DNA of 52,199 nucleotides from 3107 sp965216225 (GCA_965216225.1 CBDCFF010000008.1:1-52199), one strand, 5' to 3'. Positions 42,211-50,763 are shown, counted from the first letter of the stretch. Numbers and translations: made by a program. The notes: generated from the sequence alone by a model not told the origin.

Positions 42211-43332
42211 TTAAATGCTTGAGCCACGGTACACGACACATCGAAGAGCAAGTTGTTTGATTGGTCTCTTCGGGCATGTTTGTCGCCATGCCAATAGCGC
42301 GTTTTCCGGGTTGTGGATGATCCATCTGCGTAGAGCGTCGAGCCCGGTTCGGAACCATGATTTTGTACGTCGGTTGTGGCTTTTGCGGCGGATCGCCGTT
42401 CGGCCCATGACCCGGGTCGCCCAGCGATAAGCCCATGTCACGGTGAGGGCAATGACGGCGAGGAGGGTTGCGAGTTTGGCAGGATTGGTGATGTGAGTGT
42501 CCTCACTGTTGAAGCCGCGGGTCTTGGCGTCGGCGAAGAGGCACTCGATGCCCGATCGCTTGCGATAGAGATTGAGCGCCCGTCGGGTGGCGTCGATGTT
42601 CGTGGCGACGATGAGCGCTTCGCCCCCCTTGATACGCTTTGCCGCGAACCGCAGCCGGTTGTCCGGTTCCCTCGCCATGGTGCTGAGCCAGCCTGTCCAG
42701 GCACCTTGACGAGACTTCCGCAGGAGCGTGCGGAACTGATGCAGGCGTCCATCTTCGGTGCACAGATGCATGTTCTCACGCAACCGAACAACGAACGGGA
42801 TGTTGTTTTCATTTAGACATTCCAACCACTCTGTACCGATGAACTCCCGGTCGGCGAGCAAGGCGTCGATGGAGCAAGCCCCGAACAGGCGCAAATAACG
42901 CCGCATCAGCCCGATGCGCTGCGCCGGTGAAGAGTTGCCCGGATGGTCGAGCGAGACCCACATCAGCGGCACCCGAAACCGTCGCGTCACAATGGCCGGA
43001 ACCAGAATGTTCACGTCTTTCGCGCCGAGTTTCCAGTTGGTCCGATCCAGGGCCAGAAGCTTTGGACGCGCAAGGTTGAGCAGGTGCACGATCAGTACTG
43101 CGACCACATCGCCATCAAGGCGGACATGCTGGAAGAACCGCTGCACACGGCGATAGTTGGACGCGTGTAACGCCGTCCCCGAGAACTGGCTCGCCAGATG
43201 GCTCAGGTTCACCGTCCGACAGTTTGCCAGACCAGCGAGCAAAACCGCAAGCGTTTCCAGTCGTGTCTTGCTCAGATCAAAATGCGGGCGTAGCGTGGCG
43301 ACCAGAGGGCTGAGGAGGAATGCGAACATCAC
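42211..43332 (-). CDS. IS4-family transposase
   Basis: 373 residues, start ATG 43332. DDE residues: Asp in KLLALDRTNWKLGAKDVN, Asp in SIDALLADREFIGTEWLECL, and the YREK signature YRKRSGIECLFADAKTRGFN. No internal stop. The last codon (Ile) and the stop TAA (42211-42213) are outside the element, in the host sequence, so the C-terminus depends on the insertion site. Confidence 0.92.
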   Translation of the reverse strand: MMFAFLLSPLVATLRPHFDLSKTRLETLAVLLAGLANCRTVNLSHLASQFSGTALHASNYRRVQRFFQHVRLDGDVVAVLIVHLLNLARPKLLALDRTNWKLGAKDVNILVPAIVTRRFRVPLMWVSLDHPGNSSPAQRIGLMRRYLRLFGACSIDALLADREFIGTEWLECLNENNIPFVVRLRENMHLCTEDGRLHQFRTLLRKSRQGAWTGWLSTMAREPDNRLRFAAKRIKGGEALIVATNIDATRRALNLYRKRSGIECLFADAKTRGFNSEDTHITNPAKLATLLAVIALTVTWAYRWATRVMGRTAIRRKSHNRRTKSWFRTGLDALRRWIIHNPENALLAWRQTCPKRPIKQLALRCVVYRGSSI

Positions 43333-43414
43333 GAAGTTCCTTGTGCTCGAGAATCTTCAATTCAAACCCTTTTCCCCCCTCAACTCAAGTGCGTCGTGTA
43401 CCGTGTGCTTGAGC
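42217..43414 (-). mobile_element. IS4-family element (about 1198 bp)
   Basis: The left end GCTTGAGCCACGGTACACGA and the complement of the right end GCTCAAGCACACGGTACACG are an imperfect inverted repeat. A 5-bp direct repeat TAAAT flanks it (42212-42216 and 43415-43419); removing one copy rejoins the frame LNDLLEK of the host gene, which supports these limits. Confidence 0.85.
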
Positions 43415-43426
43415 TAAATGACCTGC

Positions 43427-44476
43427 TAGAGCGGTTCATCATTTGTTTGAATCTCGGGATTCCGTTTTTCGTTGAATTGTGATTCAAACTGCGTGCCGGG
43501 ACTGGAGGCCGGCATGCATGGTAAAACCCTATTCGAATGATCTTCGGGAGCGTGCAGTAGCAGCTGTTGTTTCCGGCGAGACGGCACGTGTTGTGGCTGC
43601 CCGTTTCTCGGTGGCTGTTTCTTCGGTGATCAAGTGGCGCCAGCGATATCGCGAGACTGGCAGCGTGGCGCCTGGCAAGATGGGTGGCCACCGCAGGATT
43701 ATCCTTGAACCCCACCGTGATTTTATCCTGGAGCAGATCAACCGCACGCCGCACCTGACGCTGCATGGTCTGAAAGACATGCTGGCGAAGCGGGGCGTCA
43801 AGGTGTCCCACAATGCGGTCTGGCACTTCATGCGCCGCGAGGGGCTGAGCTTCAAAAAAAAACACTGCTCGCCCTTGAGCGGGCCCGAGCCGATGTGGCC
43901 CGCCGGCGAAAGCGCTGGAAGGGGGTCATGCGTCAACTCGATCCGCGCAAGCTGGTCTTCATTGATGAAACCTGGATCAAGACCAACATGGCTCCGCTGC
44001 GCGGCTGGGGACCAAAAGGCAAACGCCTGCACGGCTTTGCGCCCCATGGCCACTGGAACACCATGACGTTCATTGCTGCCTTGCGCTGCGATCAATTGAC
44101 GGCGCCCTGTGTCTTTGACGGCCCGATCAACGGGCAGTCCTTCCGTGCCTATATCGATCAACTGCTTGTCCCTGCACTGAAGCCCGGCGATATCGTCATC
44201 ATGGACAACCTCGGCTGCCATAAATCGAAAGCCGTGCGCGATGCCATCAAGGCGGCAGGCGCGCGGGTGTGGTTCCTGCCACCATACTCGCCAGACCTGA
44301 ACCCGATCGAGCAGACATTCGCCAAGATCAAACACTGGATGCGGATGGCTCGGAAACGAACCAGTGAAGAGGCCTGGCGATACGTTGGACGCCTCGTCGG
44401 ATCAATCACACAACAGGAATGCCAAAACTACCTCGAAAACACAGGCTATGCTTCAGTCAAAATGTGAAGGACTCTA
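43427..44476 (+). mobile_element. IS630-family element B, uninterrupted (1050 bp)
   Basis: Bounded by TA at 43427-43428 and 44475-44476, with ends TAGAGCGGTTCATCATTTG and complement TAGAGTCCTTCACATTTTG. It is the intact counterpart of element A at 12343-16108 and shows that element's empty IS256 site. It lies only 7 nt beyond the IS4 duplication, within the same host gene. Confidence 0.93.
43518..44467 (+). CDS. IS630-family transposase, read by programmed frameshift
   Basis: The first frame from ATG 43518 (MVKPYSNDLRERAVAAVVSG) carries two HTH units and reaches the run of nine A (43854-43862, SFKKK). The second frame continues ALERARADVARRRKRWKGVM to TGA 44465-44467 with the DDE domain: Asp in KLVFIDETWIKTNMAPLRGW, Asp in DIVIMDNLGCHKSKAVRDAI, Glu in FLPPYSPDLNPIEQTFAKIK. 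Many IS630 elements need a ribosomal shift at such an A run. Both halves are undamaged, so this copy may be active. Total about 316 residues. Confidence 0.9.
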
Positions 44477-44558
44477 GAGAAGGCCGATGTTGATCCCGGG
44501 GTAGTCTTGGTCATGAGGCATCGACCACCAGAATCCGGATTGAGGCGCGTGTTGCCTT

Positions 44559-44566
44559 GGTATGCG
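44559..44566. repeat. Target-site duplication (left) of IS66
   Basis: GGTATGCG at 44559-44566 recurs at 49643-49650. An 8-bp duplication is the rule for IS66 elements. Confidence 0.93.
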
Positions 44567-44612
44567 GTGACCGTTCGGTGAAGGAGCCTTGGCGTACTGC
44601 CGGTCGTCCCGG

Positions 44613-46130
44613 TTACGCTGCTGATGCAGCGTAACGCCAGGGCATCAGCTCGTCCAGCCGAGTGATCTTGTGATCCGCGATGCGGGCGAGAACCCATGTG
44701 AGCCAGGCTTGTGGATCGACTTTATCAAGCTTTGCCGTTTCGATCAGGGTGTAGGCGATGGCCATGGCTTTGCCACCGCCCTCGGAACCGGCGAACATCC
44801 AATTTTTGCGACCTATGGCGACAGGTTTTATGGCGCGTTCGGCGATGTTGTTGTCCGCTTCCAGAAAGCCATGGTTCAAATAACCGCGTGCCTTTGGCAA
44901 ACGACCAAGGGCATAACGGATCGCTTGGGCCAGAGGCGACTTGCCAGATATATTTGGCAACTGCGCGTGTAACCAGGTCTCAAGTTCATCGAAGATCGGT
45001 TTTGCCTTTTCCTGACGGATGGCAACGCGCTCTTCAGACGGTTTGCCACGCGCCTCTTTCTCGACGGCATGGAGTTCCGCGGTCCGGCGGAGGGCTTCTT
45101 CGGCAATCGATGAGCCTTGCGCGGCAAAGATGTCTACAAACTTGCGTCTGACGTGCGCCAAACAAGCCATCTCCTGGGCCTTGTCCTCACCGAATACCCC
45201 GTTGAAGCCGGAATACCCGTCCGCATGGACCCAGCCTTTGTAGCCGGAGAGATGTGAGACGGGATGTTCGCCCTTGCGATCAATCGTGAACTGATACCAC
45301 GCGCAGGGCGGTGATGATCCAGACCATGGTCGTTCATCGCGAACATAGGTCCAGACACGGGCGGTCCTGGTCTTCTTGTTGCCGGGGGCCTGCATTTTAA
45401 CAGGCGTATCATCAGCGAAGGTGGCCGCGCCTCGGCGGACCATTCGGCCAATGGTGTCAGCCAGAGGTTCCAGAAGCGCGGTGGAGCCGCCAACCCAATT
45501 GGTCAGAGTTGATCGATTAAGATCAACGCCTTCACGGGCGTATATTTGCGACTGACGGTAGAGCGGCAGGTGGTCCGCGTATTTGCTGACCAACACGTGC
45601 GCCAGCAGCCCCGGTCCCGGGCGGCCACGTTCGATCGGGCGCGATGGCAGCGGCGATTGGACAATGGCCTCGCAACAGGAACAGGCCATACGCGGACGCA
45701 CGATCCGGTTCACGACAAAACGCCCCGGTTTGTATTCCAACTCCTCGGTCACGTCCTCACCGAGCCTCTTCAACGCCCCACCGCAACGTCGGCAGTCCTC
45801 GCCCGGCGACAAGACCTCTTCGTGCCGGTCCGGATGATCGGGCAAGGGCTTGCGGCTGTGCCGGCGGGCCGGTTTGTCCGTTTCAGGCGTTGGAGCAGGC
45901 GCCGCCTGTTCTCCAGCGGCTTCGGCAATCGCCTCATCTTCCTGGAAGACCGGATTGAGCTGGTAGAGGCTTTCTGATTTCGATCCAAACCGGTGCCGGT
46001 CATGCCCCGCCAGTTGGTGTTGGAGTTGTTCCACCTTCAGAGTCAGCGCCTTGACTTCATCGGCCGGAAGCCGGTTCACTGCCCGCAGTTCCGCAGGATC
46101 ATCCGGGGCTATGTCGAGGTCCTTCAGCAT
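44613..46130 (-). CDS. tnpC: IS66 transposase TnpC
   Basis: 505 residues, the DDE transposase of IS66. An N-terminal coiled region (VKALTLKVEQLQHQLAGHDR), a zinc-binding section (DCRRCGGALKRLG with ACSCCEAIV), the catalytic domain with FADDTPVKM, HADGYSGFNGVFGEDKAQEM and the Glu in FLEADNNIAERAIKPVAIGR, then WMFAGSEGGGKAMAIAYTLI. Start ATG 46130. Intact. Confidence 0.95.
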   Translation of the reverse strand: MLKDLDIAPDDPAELRAVNRLPADEVKALTLKVEQLQHQLAGHDRHRFGSKSESLYQLNPVFQEDEAIAEAAGEQAAPAPTPETDKPARRHSRKPLPDHPDRHEEVLSPGEDCRRCGGALKRLGEDVTEELEYKPGRFVVNRIVRPRMACSCCEAIVQSPLPSRPIERGRPGPGLLAHVLVSKYADHLPLYRQSQIYAREGVDLNRSTLTNWVGGSTALLEPLADTIGRMVRRGAATFADDTPVKMQAPGNKKTRTARVWTYVRDERPWSGSSPPCAWYQFTIDRKGEHPVSHLSGYKGWVHADGYSGFNGVFGEDKAQEMACLAHVRRKFVDIFAAQGSSIAEEALRRTAELHAVEKEARGKPSEERVAIRQEKAKPIFDELETWLHAQLPNISGKSPLAQAIRYALGRLPKARGYLNHGFLEADNNIAERAIKPVAIGRKNWMFAGSEGGGKAMAIAYTLIETAKLDKVDPQAWLTWVLARIADHKITRLDELMPWRYAASAA

Positions 46131-46200
46131 CGCCGATCCTATACCGGATCAGCATTCCGGGGTGAACCCCGAAAGCGCGCAAAGCCTCGTATTTATTGAC

Positions 46201-46548
46201 CTATCCTACGCTCAACGGTCTCCAGGTTTTACGGGGCATCCGCCAGTCAATCCCCTCCAACAGCATTGAGAGCTGCGCGGGTGTGACGCTGATCTTGCCG
46301 TCCTTTGCAGCGGGCCAGACAAACCGCCCTTTCTCCAACCGCTTCGAAAACAGGCACGCGCCCTGGCAATCCCACCAGATGATCTTCAACAGATCGCCGC
46401 GCCGACCCCGGAACACGAACAGGTGGCCGGAATACGGGTCTTCGGCCAAAACCTTCTCGGCCTGGGCCGCCAGCGTATTGAACCCTCGCCGCATGTCCGT
46501 GACACCCGCCGACAGCCACACCCGCGTGTTGCTCGGCACCGGGATCAA
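46201..46548 (-). CDS. tnpB: IS66 accessory protein TnpB
   Basis: 115 residues, IS66 Orf2 family. Typical sequence: TRVWLSAGVTDMRRGFNTLA, DPYSGHLFVFRGRRGDLLKI and WWDCQGACLFSKRLEKGRFV. Needed for transposition with TnpA and TnpC; exact role unknown. Its ATG overlaps the tnpA stop by 4 nt. Not related to the RNA-guided TnpB of IS200/IS605. Confidence 0.95.
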   Translation of the reverse strand: MIPVPSNTRVWLSAGVTDMRRGFNTLAAQAEKVLAEDPYSGHLFVFRGRRGDLLKIIWWDCQGACLFSKRLEKGRFVWPAAKDGKISVTPAQLSMLLEGIDWRMPRKTWRPLSVG

Positions 46549-46934
46549 GACATCAGCCCCTTCAGCAGCCGCGCCAGCACATCAGGATCGAACCCACCCT
46601 CGGCGCTGATCCGGTGACCGCCAGCCAACTCAATCTCGATACGGCCACCGAAGGCGACGGGACCGGATGGCTGCGCCGGGACCGGATGTGAAGCAGCCGG
46701 AGAAATCTCAACCGGCAGAAACACAGATCCAGCTACGACCTCGGTGAAATCTGGCGCAAAACGCGGGTCCTTCAGCCATTTGAAGATCAGATTGGCGTTC
46801 ATCGCGTAGCGCCGCGCAACCTGAGCCACAGAAACACCCGGCGCGGCAGTCTGCAGGCAGATCGAACGCTTCTCGTCGTCCCACCAAATTCGCTTCTTGC
46901 GACTGCCAGCCATAGAGTGCCTCATGGTGTCCAC
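46545..46934 (-). CDS. tnpA: IS66 accessory protein TnpA (IS3/IS66 Orf1 type)
   Basis: 129 residues from ATG 46934, or shorter from Met6 or Met8-type starts (MAGSRKKRIWWDDEKRSICL). Helix-turn-helix VSVAQVARRYAMNANLIFKW. Low-complexity Pro/Ala linker, then GRIEIELAGGHRISAEGGFD. Transcription must now start from the IS21 side or from within 30 nt, because IS21 was inserted at 46964. Confidence 0.92.
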   Translation of the reverse strand: MDTMRHSMAGSRKKRIWWDDEKRSICLQTAAPGVSVAQVARRYAMNANLIFKWLKDPRFAPDFTEVVAGSVFLPVEISPAASHPVPAQPSGPVAFGGRIEIELAGGHRISAEGGFDPDVLARLLKGLMS

Positions 46935-46957
46935 TATCGATGGTGGGCACTATCGGC

Positions 46958-46963
46958 TCCTCC
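46958..46963. repeat. Target-site duplication (left) of IS21
   Basis: TCCTCC at 46958-46963, repeated at 49602-49607 after the right end. 6 bp is within the IS21 range (4-8 bp). Confidence 0.8.
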
Positions 46964-47090
46964 TGTAGCGCGACAATCAAGATGAGAAGTGCGCGTCAAT
47001 CAGGATGAGAATCCTTGGTCGCGACGTTTGGGACGATGCCGGGCTTTTGTGCCGCGATCAAGGGGTTTGTTTTTTGATTGTCGCGGAGCG

Positions 47091-47900
47091 TCAATCAGCT
47101 TTGGTGTTTTCCGGTGTGGCTTTTTGTGCAGGCCTTCCCGGCCCCTTTGCCTTTTGTGCTGCTCTTCGCCGGTAGCTTTCGACATTCATCTCGAAGATGG
47201 TTGCGTGGTGCACGAGCCTGTCGACGGCGGCCAATGTCATGGCCGGGTCTGGAAAAATCGCATTCCACTCCCCGAAGGGCTGGTTGGCCGTGATCAACAT
47301 TGAGCGGCGTTCATATCTCGCGCTGATGAGTTCGAAGAGCACACTGGTTTCAGCCTGATCCTTGGTGACGTAGGTGATGTCATCGAGGATCAGCAGATGG
47401 AATTTGTCGAGCTTTGCAATGGCACTTTCGAGGACGAGATCGCGGCGGGCCTGTTGGAGTTTCTGGACCAGATCGGTGGTGCGGCTGAATAGGACGCGGT
47501 AGCCTTGCTCGACAAGGGCGAGCCCGATGGCTGAGCCGAGATGTGATTTGCCCACACCTGGCGGCCCAAACAGCAGGATGTTGCCGCCCTTTCCGATCCA
47601 GCTGTCGCCAGCGGTGATCGCACTGACATGGGCCTTGGACAGCATGGGGACGGCTGTGAAGTCGAAGGTGTCGATCGTTTTTCCGGGCAACAGGCGTGCC
47701 TGTGCGAGATGTCGCTCGATACGACGGCGATCTCGTTCAGCCAGTTCATGCTCCACCAGGGTGCTGAGCATCCGAGCGGCGGGCCAGCCTTCCTTGTCGG
47801 CTTGTTCCGCAAAGCGCGGCCATAGCGCCTTGATGGCTGGCAAGCGCAATTCGGTCAGAGCCAAGGTTAGGCGGGCGGTATCGGTCTGGGGCGATGTCAT
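47091..47900 (-). CDS. istB: IS21 helper ATPase IstB
   Basis: 269 residues, an AAA+ ATPase related to DnaC that helps IstA choose targets. Walker A NILLFGPPGVGKSHLGSAIG, Walker B FHLLILDDITYVTKDQAETS, arginine-containing end VDRLVHHATIFEMNVESYRR. The ATG overlaps the istA stop (ATGA), so translation is coupled. Intact. Confidence 0.96.
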   Translation of the reverse strand: MTSPQTDTARLTLALTELRLPAIKALWPRFAEQADKEGWPAARMLSTLVEHELAERDRRRIERHLAQARLLPGKTIDTFDFTAVPMLSKAHVSAITAGDSWIGKGGNILLFGPPGVGKSHLGSAIGLALVEQGYRVLFSRTTDLVQKLQQARRDLVLESAIAKLDKFHLLILDDITYVTKDQAETSVLFELISARYERRSMLITANQPFGEWNAIFPDPAMTLAAVDRLVHHATIFEMNVESYRRRAAQKAKGPGRPAQKATPENTKAD

Positions 47901-49417
47901 GCTGTCACCTCCTGAGCGGATGGCGTACCGCCGACCAACTGGTCGTAAGATGACAGGTCGGCCAGTTGCACCGCGACTTGGGGGAGTGCGTCTTGTGATG
48001 GGCTAAACACTGCGCGTAGGGCCGCCATGTCAGGCGGGCGCTTCTGGCGAAGGTCCTCCTCAAGCTGCGCTGCCAATTCAGCCTCGCAGCCCCGCTCGTG
48101 TGCCAGCGCCAGAAGATCGACAACCATGCGACACGCCGCCTTCTCACTGGTCTGCTCCAGCAGGAATGCGAACATGTTACGGAACGCCCGGCGCGGGAAT
48201 AGCTGATCCCGATAGACCAGCCCCATCAGCGCCATGGGCTTTTTGCGCAAGGAGTGGATGACGTGGTGGTAATTGACCACGTGCCCATGGCTCCCGGTGC
48301 TCGAGGCTCGTCCGCGTGTCAGCGTTAGCAGGGCAGAGCTTCCCAGGAACAGCTCCAACCGATCATCGTAGAGCCGAACCCGCAGCTGATGCCCGATCAA
48401 CCGGGATGGCACGGTGTAGAACACCTTGCGCAAGGTGAAGCCCCCGGAGGAAGTGACGCGCAACGTGATCTCCTCGTAATCCGTGGTCCGCCGCGTCGGC
48501 AAAGGTCTGAGGCTCGCACGTTCCGCATCGATACGCTTGGCATTGCGGGCGTTGATCCGGCCCACGATCTCGTCGATGAAGCGACGATAATCTTGCAAGC
48601 TTTCGAAGTCGCGCGACCCACGCATGACCAGCGCGTCCTCAATGGTGCGCTTCAGATGCCCATTGGGGCTCTCGATGGAACCGTTCTCGTGTGCGACGCC
48701 CTTGTTGTTGCGCGTCGGCGTCATTCCATAATGGTTGCACAGGGCGTCGAAGCGGTCGGTTAGATCGGCCCGGGATGACTTATCCAGGTTCTTGAAGGCC
48801 GCCGACAGGCTGTCAGTTCCATGATTGTGTGGCACGCCGCCGAGCGTCCAGAGGGCGTTCTGCAATCCCTCAGCCAGCGCCACATAGCTTTCGCCGCCCA
48901 GCACGACGTGGGCGTGCTGAAACCCGCTATAGGCAAGCCGGAAGTGATACAGTCGATGGCCCAGTGCCTCACCGGCAATGGTCACACCCAACTTGCCCAT
49001 GGCGGTGAAATCCGACAGGCCCATTTTGCCCGGTGTGTGGGTCTGCCGGAAAATGACGTCCTGTTCAGGGCCGTGTTCCGCATTCCAGGCGCGTATCCGT
49101 CGCTCCGGAGTCCGTCGGATGCCCGTACCCAGATCAGAATGCCGACGCAGAAGCTCCTCGTAAACCGCCACAGGTCGGATCCCCGGTGAGGACCGCAGAA
49201 GCGGCACGACCTCCGCATCAAAAATGTCCGCCAGCGGGTCCGGACGCCGCCGGCCGCGAGGGGCCTTCTTCTGTGATGGTAAAATTGGGTCAGCTTGCAG
49301 CCGATAGCCCGTTGCCTGGCTGATCCCCGCCTTGGCAGCGGCAACGGCAACGGAATGGGTCGATCTGAGCGTCATGAAGAGCCTCATTTGTTGGTCAGTG
49401 ACATGACAGCCCGGCAT
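47897..49417 (-). CDS. istA: IS21 transposase IstA
   Basis: 506 residues from ATG 49417, behind AAGGGGAT. N-terminal HTH (MRLFMTLRSTHSVAVAAAKA, GISQATGYRLQADP), then the rve core: Asp in THTPGKMGLSDFTAMGKLGV, Asp in GVPHNHGTDSLSAAFKNL, Glu in KGVAHENGSIESPNGHLKRT, then a Mu-type beta-barrel C-terminal region (DYEEITLRVTSSGGFTLRKV). Intact, so the IS21 may be active. Confidence 0.95.
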   Translation of the reverse strand: MPGCHVTDQQMRLFMTLRSTHSVAVAAAKAGISQATGYRLQADPILPSQKKAPRGRRRPDPLADIFDAEVVPLLRSSPGIRPVAVYEELLRRHSDLGTGIRRTPERRIRAWNAEHGPEQDVIFRQTHTPGKMGLSDFTAMGKLGVTIAGEALGHRLYHFRLAYSGFQHAHVVLGGESYVALAEGLQNALWTLGGVPHNHGTDSLSAAFKNLDKSSRADLTDRFDALCNHYGMTPTRNNKGVAHENGSIESPNGHLKRTIEDALVMRGSRDFESLQDYRRFIDEIVGRINARNAKRIDAERASLRPLPTRRTTDYEEITLRVTSSGGFTLRKVFYTVPSRLIGHQLRVRLYDDRLELFLGSSALLTLTRGRASSTGSHGHVVNYHHVIHSLRKKPMALMGLVYRDQLFPRRAFRNMFAFLLEQTSEKAACRMVVDLLALAHERGCEAELAAQLEEDLRQKRPPDMAALRAVFSPSQDALPQVAVQLADLSSYDQLVGGTPSAQEVTA

Positions 49418-49492
49418 GAACGATCCCCTTGCACAGAAAATCATTCCTTATCCGAGCCGGCCACAACCGTCAGGCCCGCCCCAAAAGGGCAA

Positions 49493-49555
49493 AACGCGTG
49501 TGCGGGGCCTCCCCAGTCGGGCTACGCCCTCCCTGCGAGCCCCCGCACACGCGTT
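49493..49555. repeat. 15-bp-arm hairpin near the IS21 right end
   Basis: AACGCGTGTGCGGGG (49493-49507) and CCCCGCACACGCGTT (49541-49555) are exact complements with a 33-nt loop. The hairpin lies between istA and the terminal repeats, directly next to the inner TTCTCATCCTGATTGACGC repeat, where transcription from outside would enter. Confidence 0.85.
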
Positions 49556-49642
49556 CTCATCCTGATTGACGCTGGATTCTCACCTTGTTTGTCGCGCAGC
49601 ATCCTCCGCCCCCGCGTTAGGTCGGCTTCAACGGACGCTCAC

Positions 49643-49650
49643 GGTATGCG
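49643..49650. repeat. Target-site duplication (right) of IS66
   Basis: GGTATGCG, identical to 44559-44566. The host frame PWYA-AERPK continues directly after it. Confidence 0.93.
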
Positions 49651-49911
49651 GCCGAACGGCCCAAGATGTTCAACGCATATCAAAGCACGCAAGGATCAAA
49701 AAATACCGAAACGGCCCTGTCGCGGGCTTCCTGTCTGGCTTCATTTATTGGCATTGAACCGGGCAAGGCGCATTTTGTCGGCCTTTATCAGCAGCGAGGT
49801 TTTCGGTCGATATCGTCCGAAGAGTATTTTGCCATTCCCGAAAACGCGGAACTCCACCGCCAGGGTATGAGTAGCGCATCGCTTCGATCATCGACGCTTT
49901 GGTTCGATTTA

Positions 49912-50763
49912 GGCCCAGGACCCATTGACTTTGTTTTGAACGTGTGAATCAGTGTTCTGCAAAACGGAGTAGTGACATGAGCGATCCTTTCTGGCTGACG
50001 GAGGCACAAACAGCGCGCCTTGAGCCCTTCTTTCCCAAGCCCCATGGCAAGCCCCGGGTCGATGACCGTCGTGTGTTGAGTGGTATTATTCTCATTATTC
50101 GCAACGGTTAACGCTGGCGCGATGCGCCTGTCGAATACGGCCCTCACAAAACGCTCTACAATCGGTTTGTGCGCTGGTCCCGCAAAGGTATTTTCGAACG
50201 AATTTTCGAAGAATTGGCCAACCCCTCTGGCCCGGACGCCGACACCCTCATGATTGACGCAACCCATCTCAAGGCACATCGCACGGCGTCCAGCCTCAAA
50301 AAGGGGGCTCCGATCAGCGGGTGGGCCGCGCCTGATCGGGCGTACAAAGGGAGGGCTGAATACGAAATTGCATGTCGTTGGAGACGGTGCGGGTCGCCCT
50401 GTCAGGCTGCATCTGACGGCGGGTCAGCGTAGCGACTTCAAGGGCGCGGATGTTTTGCTGCCCAACCTGCCTGCGGCCAGGGTTCTGATCGCGGATCGGG
50501 GCTACGACAGCGCAAAGGTTCGAAAAATCATTGAAGATCAGAAGATTGAGGCTTGCATCCCTTCAAGGAAAAACCGCAAAAAAACCATCCCCCACTGCGC
50601 CGAAACCTGCAAGAGGCGGCACAAGGTTGAAAACCTGTTCGCAAAACTCAAGGATTGGAGGCGCATCGCGATGCGCTATGACCGATGCGCACATGTATTC
50701 AAATCCGCCATATACATCGCTGCAACCGTCATATTCTGGCCATGAGGACTGAGCCTGGTCCCC
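49912..50763 (+). mobile_element. IS5-family element 1 (IS427-like), approximate limits
   Basis: Begins where host coding likeness ends (GGCCCAGGACCCATTGAC) and finishes near CTGAGCCTGGTCCCC. The two ends show only partial inverted likeness, so the limits may be off by a few bases. It contains a two-part transposase with a nonsense codon. Confidence 0.65.
49977..50745 (+). pseudogene. IS5-family (IS427-like) transposase with a nonsense codon
   Basis: ATG 49977 follows GGAG. The first frame MSDPFWLTEAQTARLEPFFP reaches TAA at 50109-50111, where relatives have a sense codon (RNG-x-RWRDAPVEYGPHKTLY). Downstream, DADTLMIDATHLKAHRTASS reaches A5G5 at 50296-50305 (CAAAAAGGGGGC), a usual frameshift site of this group. 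The second frame gives LIGRTKGGLNTKLHVVGDGA, ARVLIADRGYDSAKVRKIIE and the Glu region RRHKVENLFAKLKDWRRIAM to TGA 50743-50745. The early nonsense codon probably kills it. Confidence 0.88.

Larger units (their letters stand above)
46964..49601 (-). mobile_element. IS21-family element nested in IS66
   Basis: The ends start with TG: left TGTAGCGCGACAATCAAGAT, complement of right TGCTGCGCGACAAACAAGGT, and the likeness goes on for about 50 bp with internal repeats of the type GTCAATCAGGATGAGAA at both ends. Multiple end repeats are typical of IS21. It encodes istA and istB and is 2638 bp. Confidence 0.92.
44567..49642 (-). mobile_element. IS66-family element carrying a nested IS21
   Basis: The left end GTGACCGTTCGGTGAAGGAG and the complement of the right end GTGAGCGTCCGTTGAAGCCG form the IS66-type inverted repeat. 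Without the IS21 (46964-49601) and its 6-bp repeat the element is 2432 bp, a normal size. It encodes tnpA, tnpB and tnpC on the minus strand. The IS21 sits 30 nt upstream of the tnpA reading frame, so it separates the genes from their own end and promoter. Confidence 0.92.
42202..49911 (+). pseudogene. GIY-YIG-nuclease-type gene, N-terminal domain shredded by four or five ISs
   Basis: Four pieces of one frame: about 42202-42216, 43420-43428, 44477-44566 and 49651-49911. When each IS plus one target duplication is removed, the text reads VPLNDLLEKADVDPGVVLVM, RHRPPESGLRRVLPWYAAER, PKMFNAYQSTQGSKNTETAL and so on to SASLRSSTLWFDL, without a stop or frameshift. I recognise this as the N-terminal domain found before a GIY-YIG nuclease domain in some alphaproteobacterial proteins. 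The catalytic GIY-YIG part itself is missing; likeness stops where the IS5 begins. The original start codon is unclear, since the upstream side abuts the helicase relic. Confidence 0.7.

Noticed and set aside
43427..44476. IS630-A and IS630-B as ends of a composite transposon carrying 16-43 kb
   Set aside because: The segment between is mostly core housekeeping DNA, copy A is dead, and each copy is explained by its own independent TA insertion.
46201..46548. RNA-guided TnpB nuclease
   Set aside because: The name TnpB is shared, but this is the short IS66 Orf2 protein without RuvC motifs.
40920..49911. An active defence system made of RecQ-like helicase and GIY-YIG nuclease
   Set aside because: Both genes are broken (frameshifts, missing halves, IS insertions) and the GIY-YIG catalytic part is not in the window.
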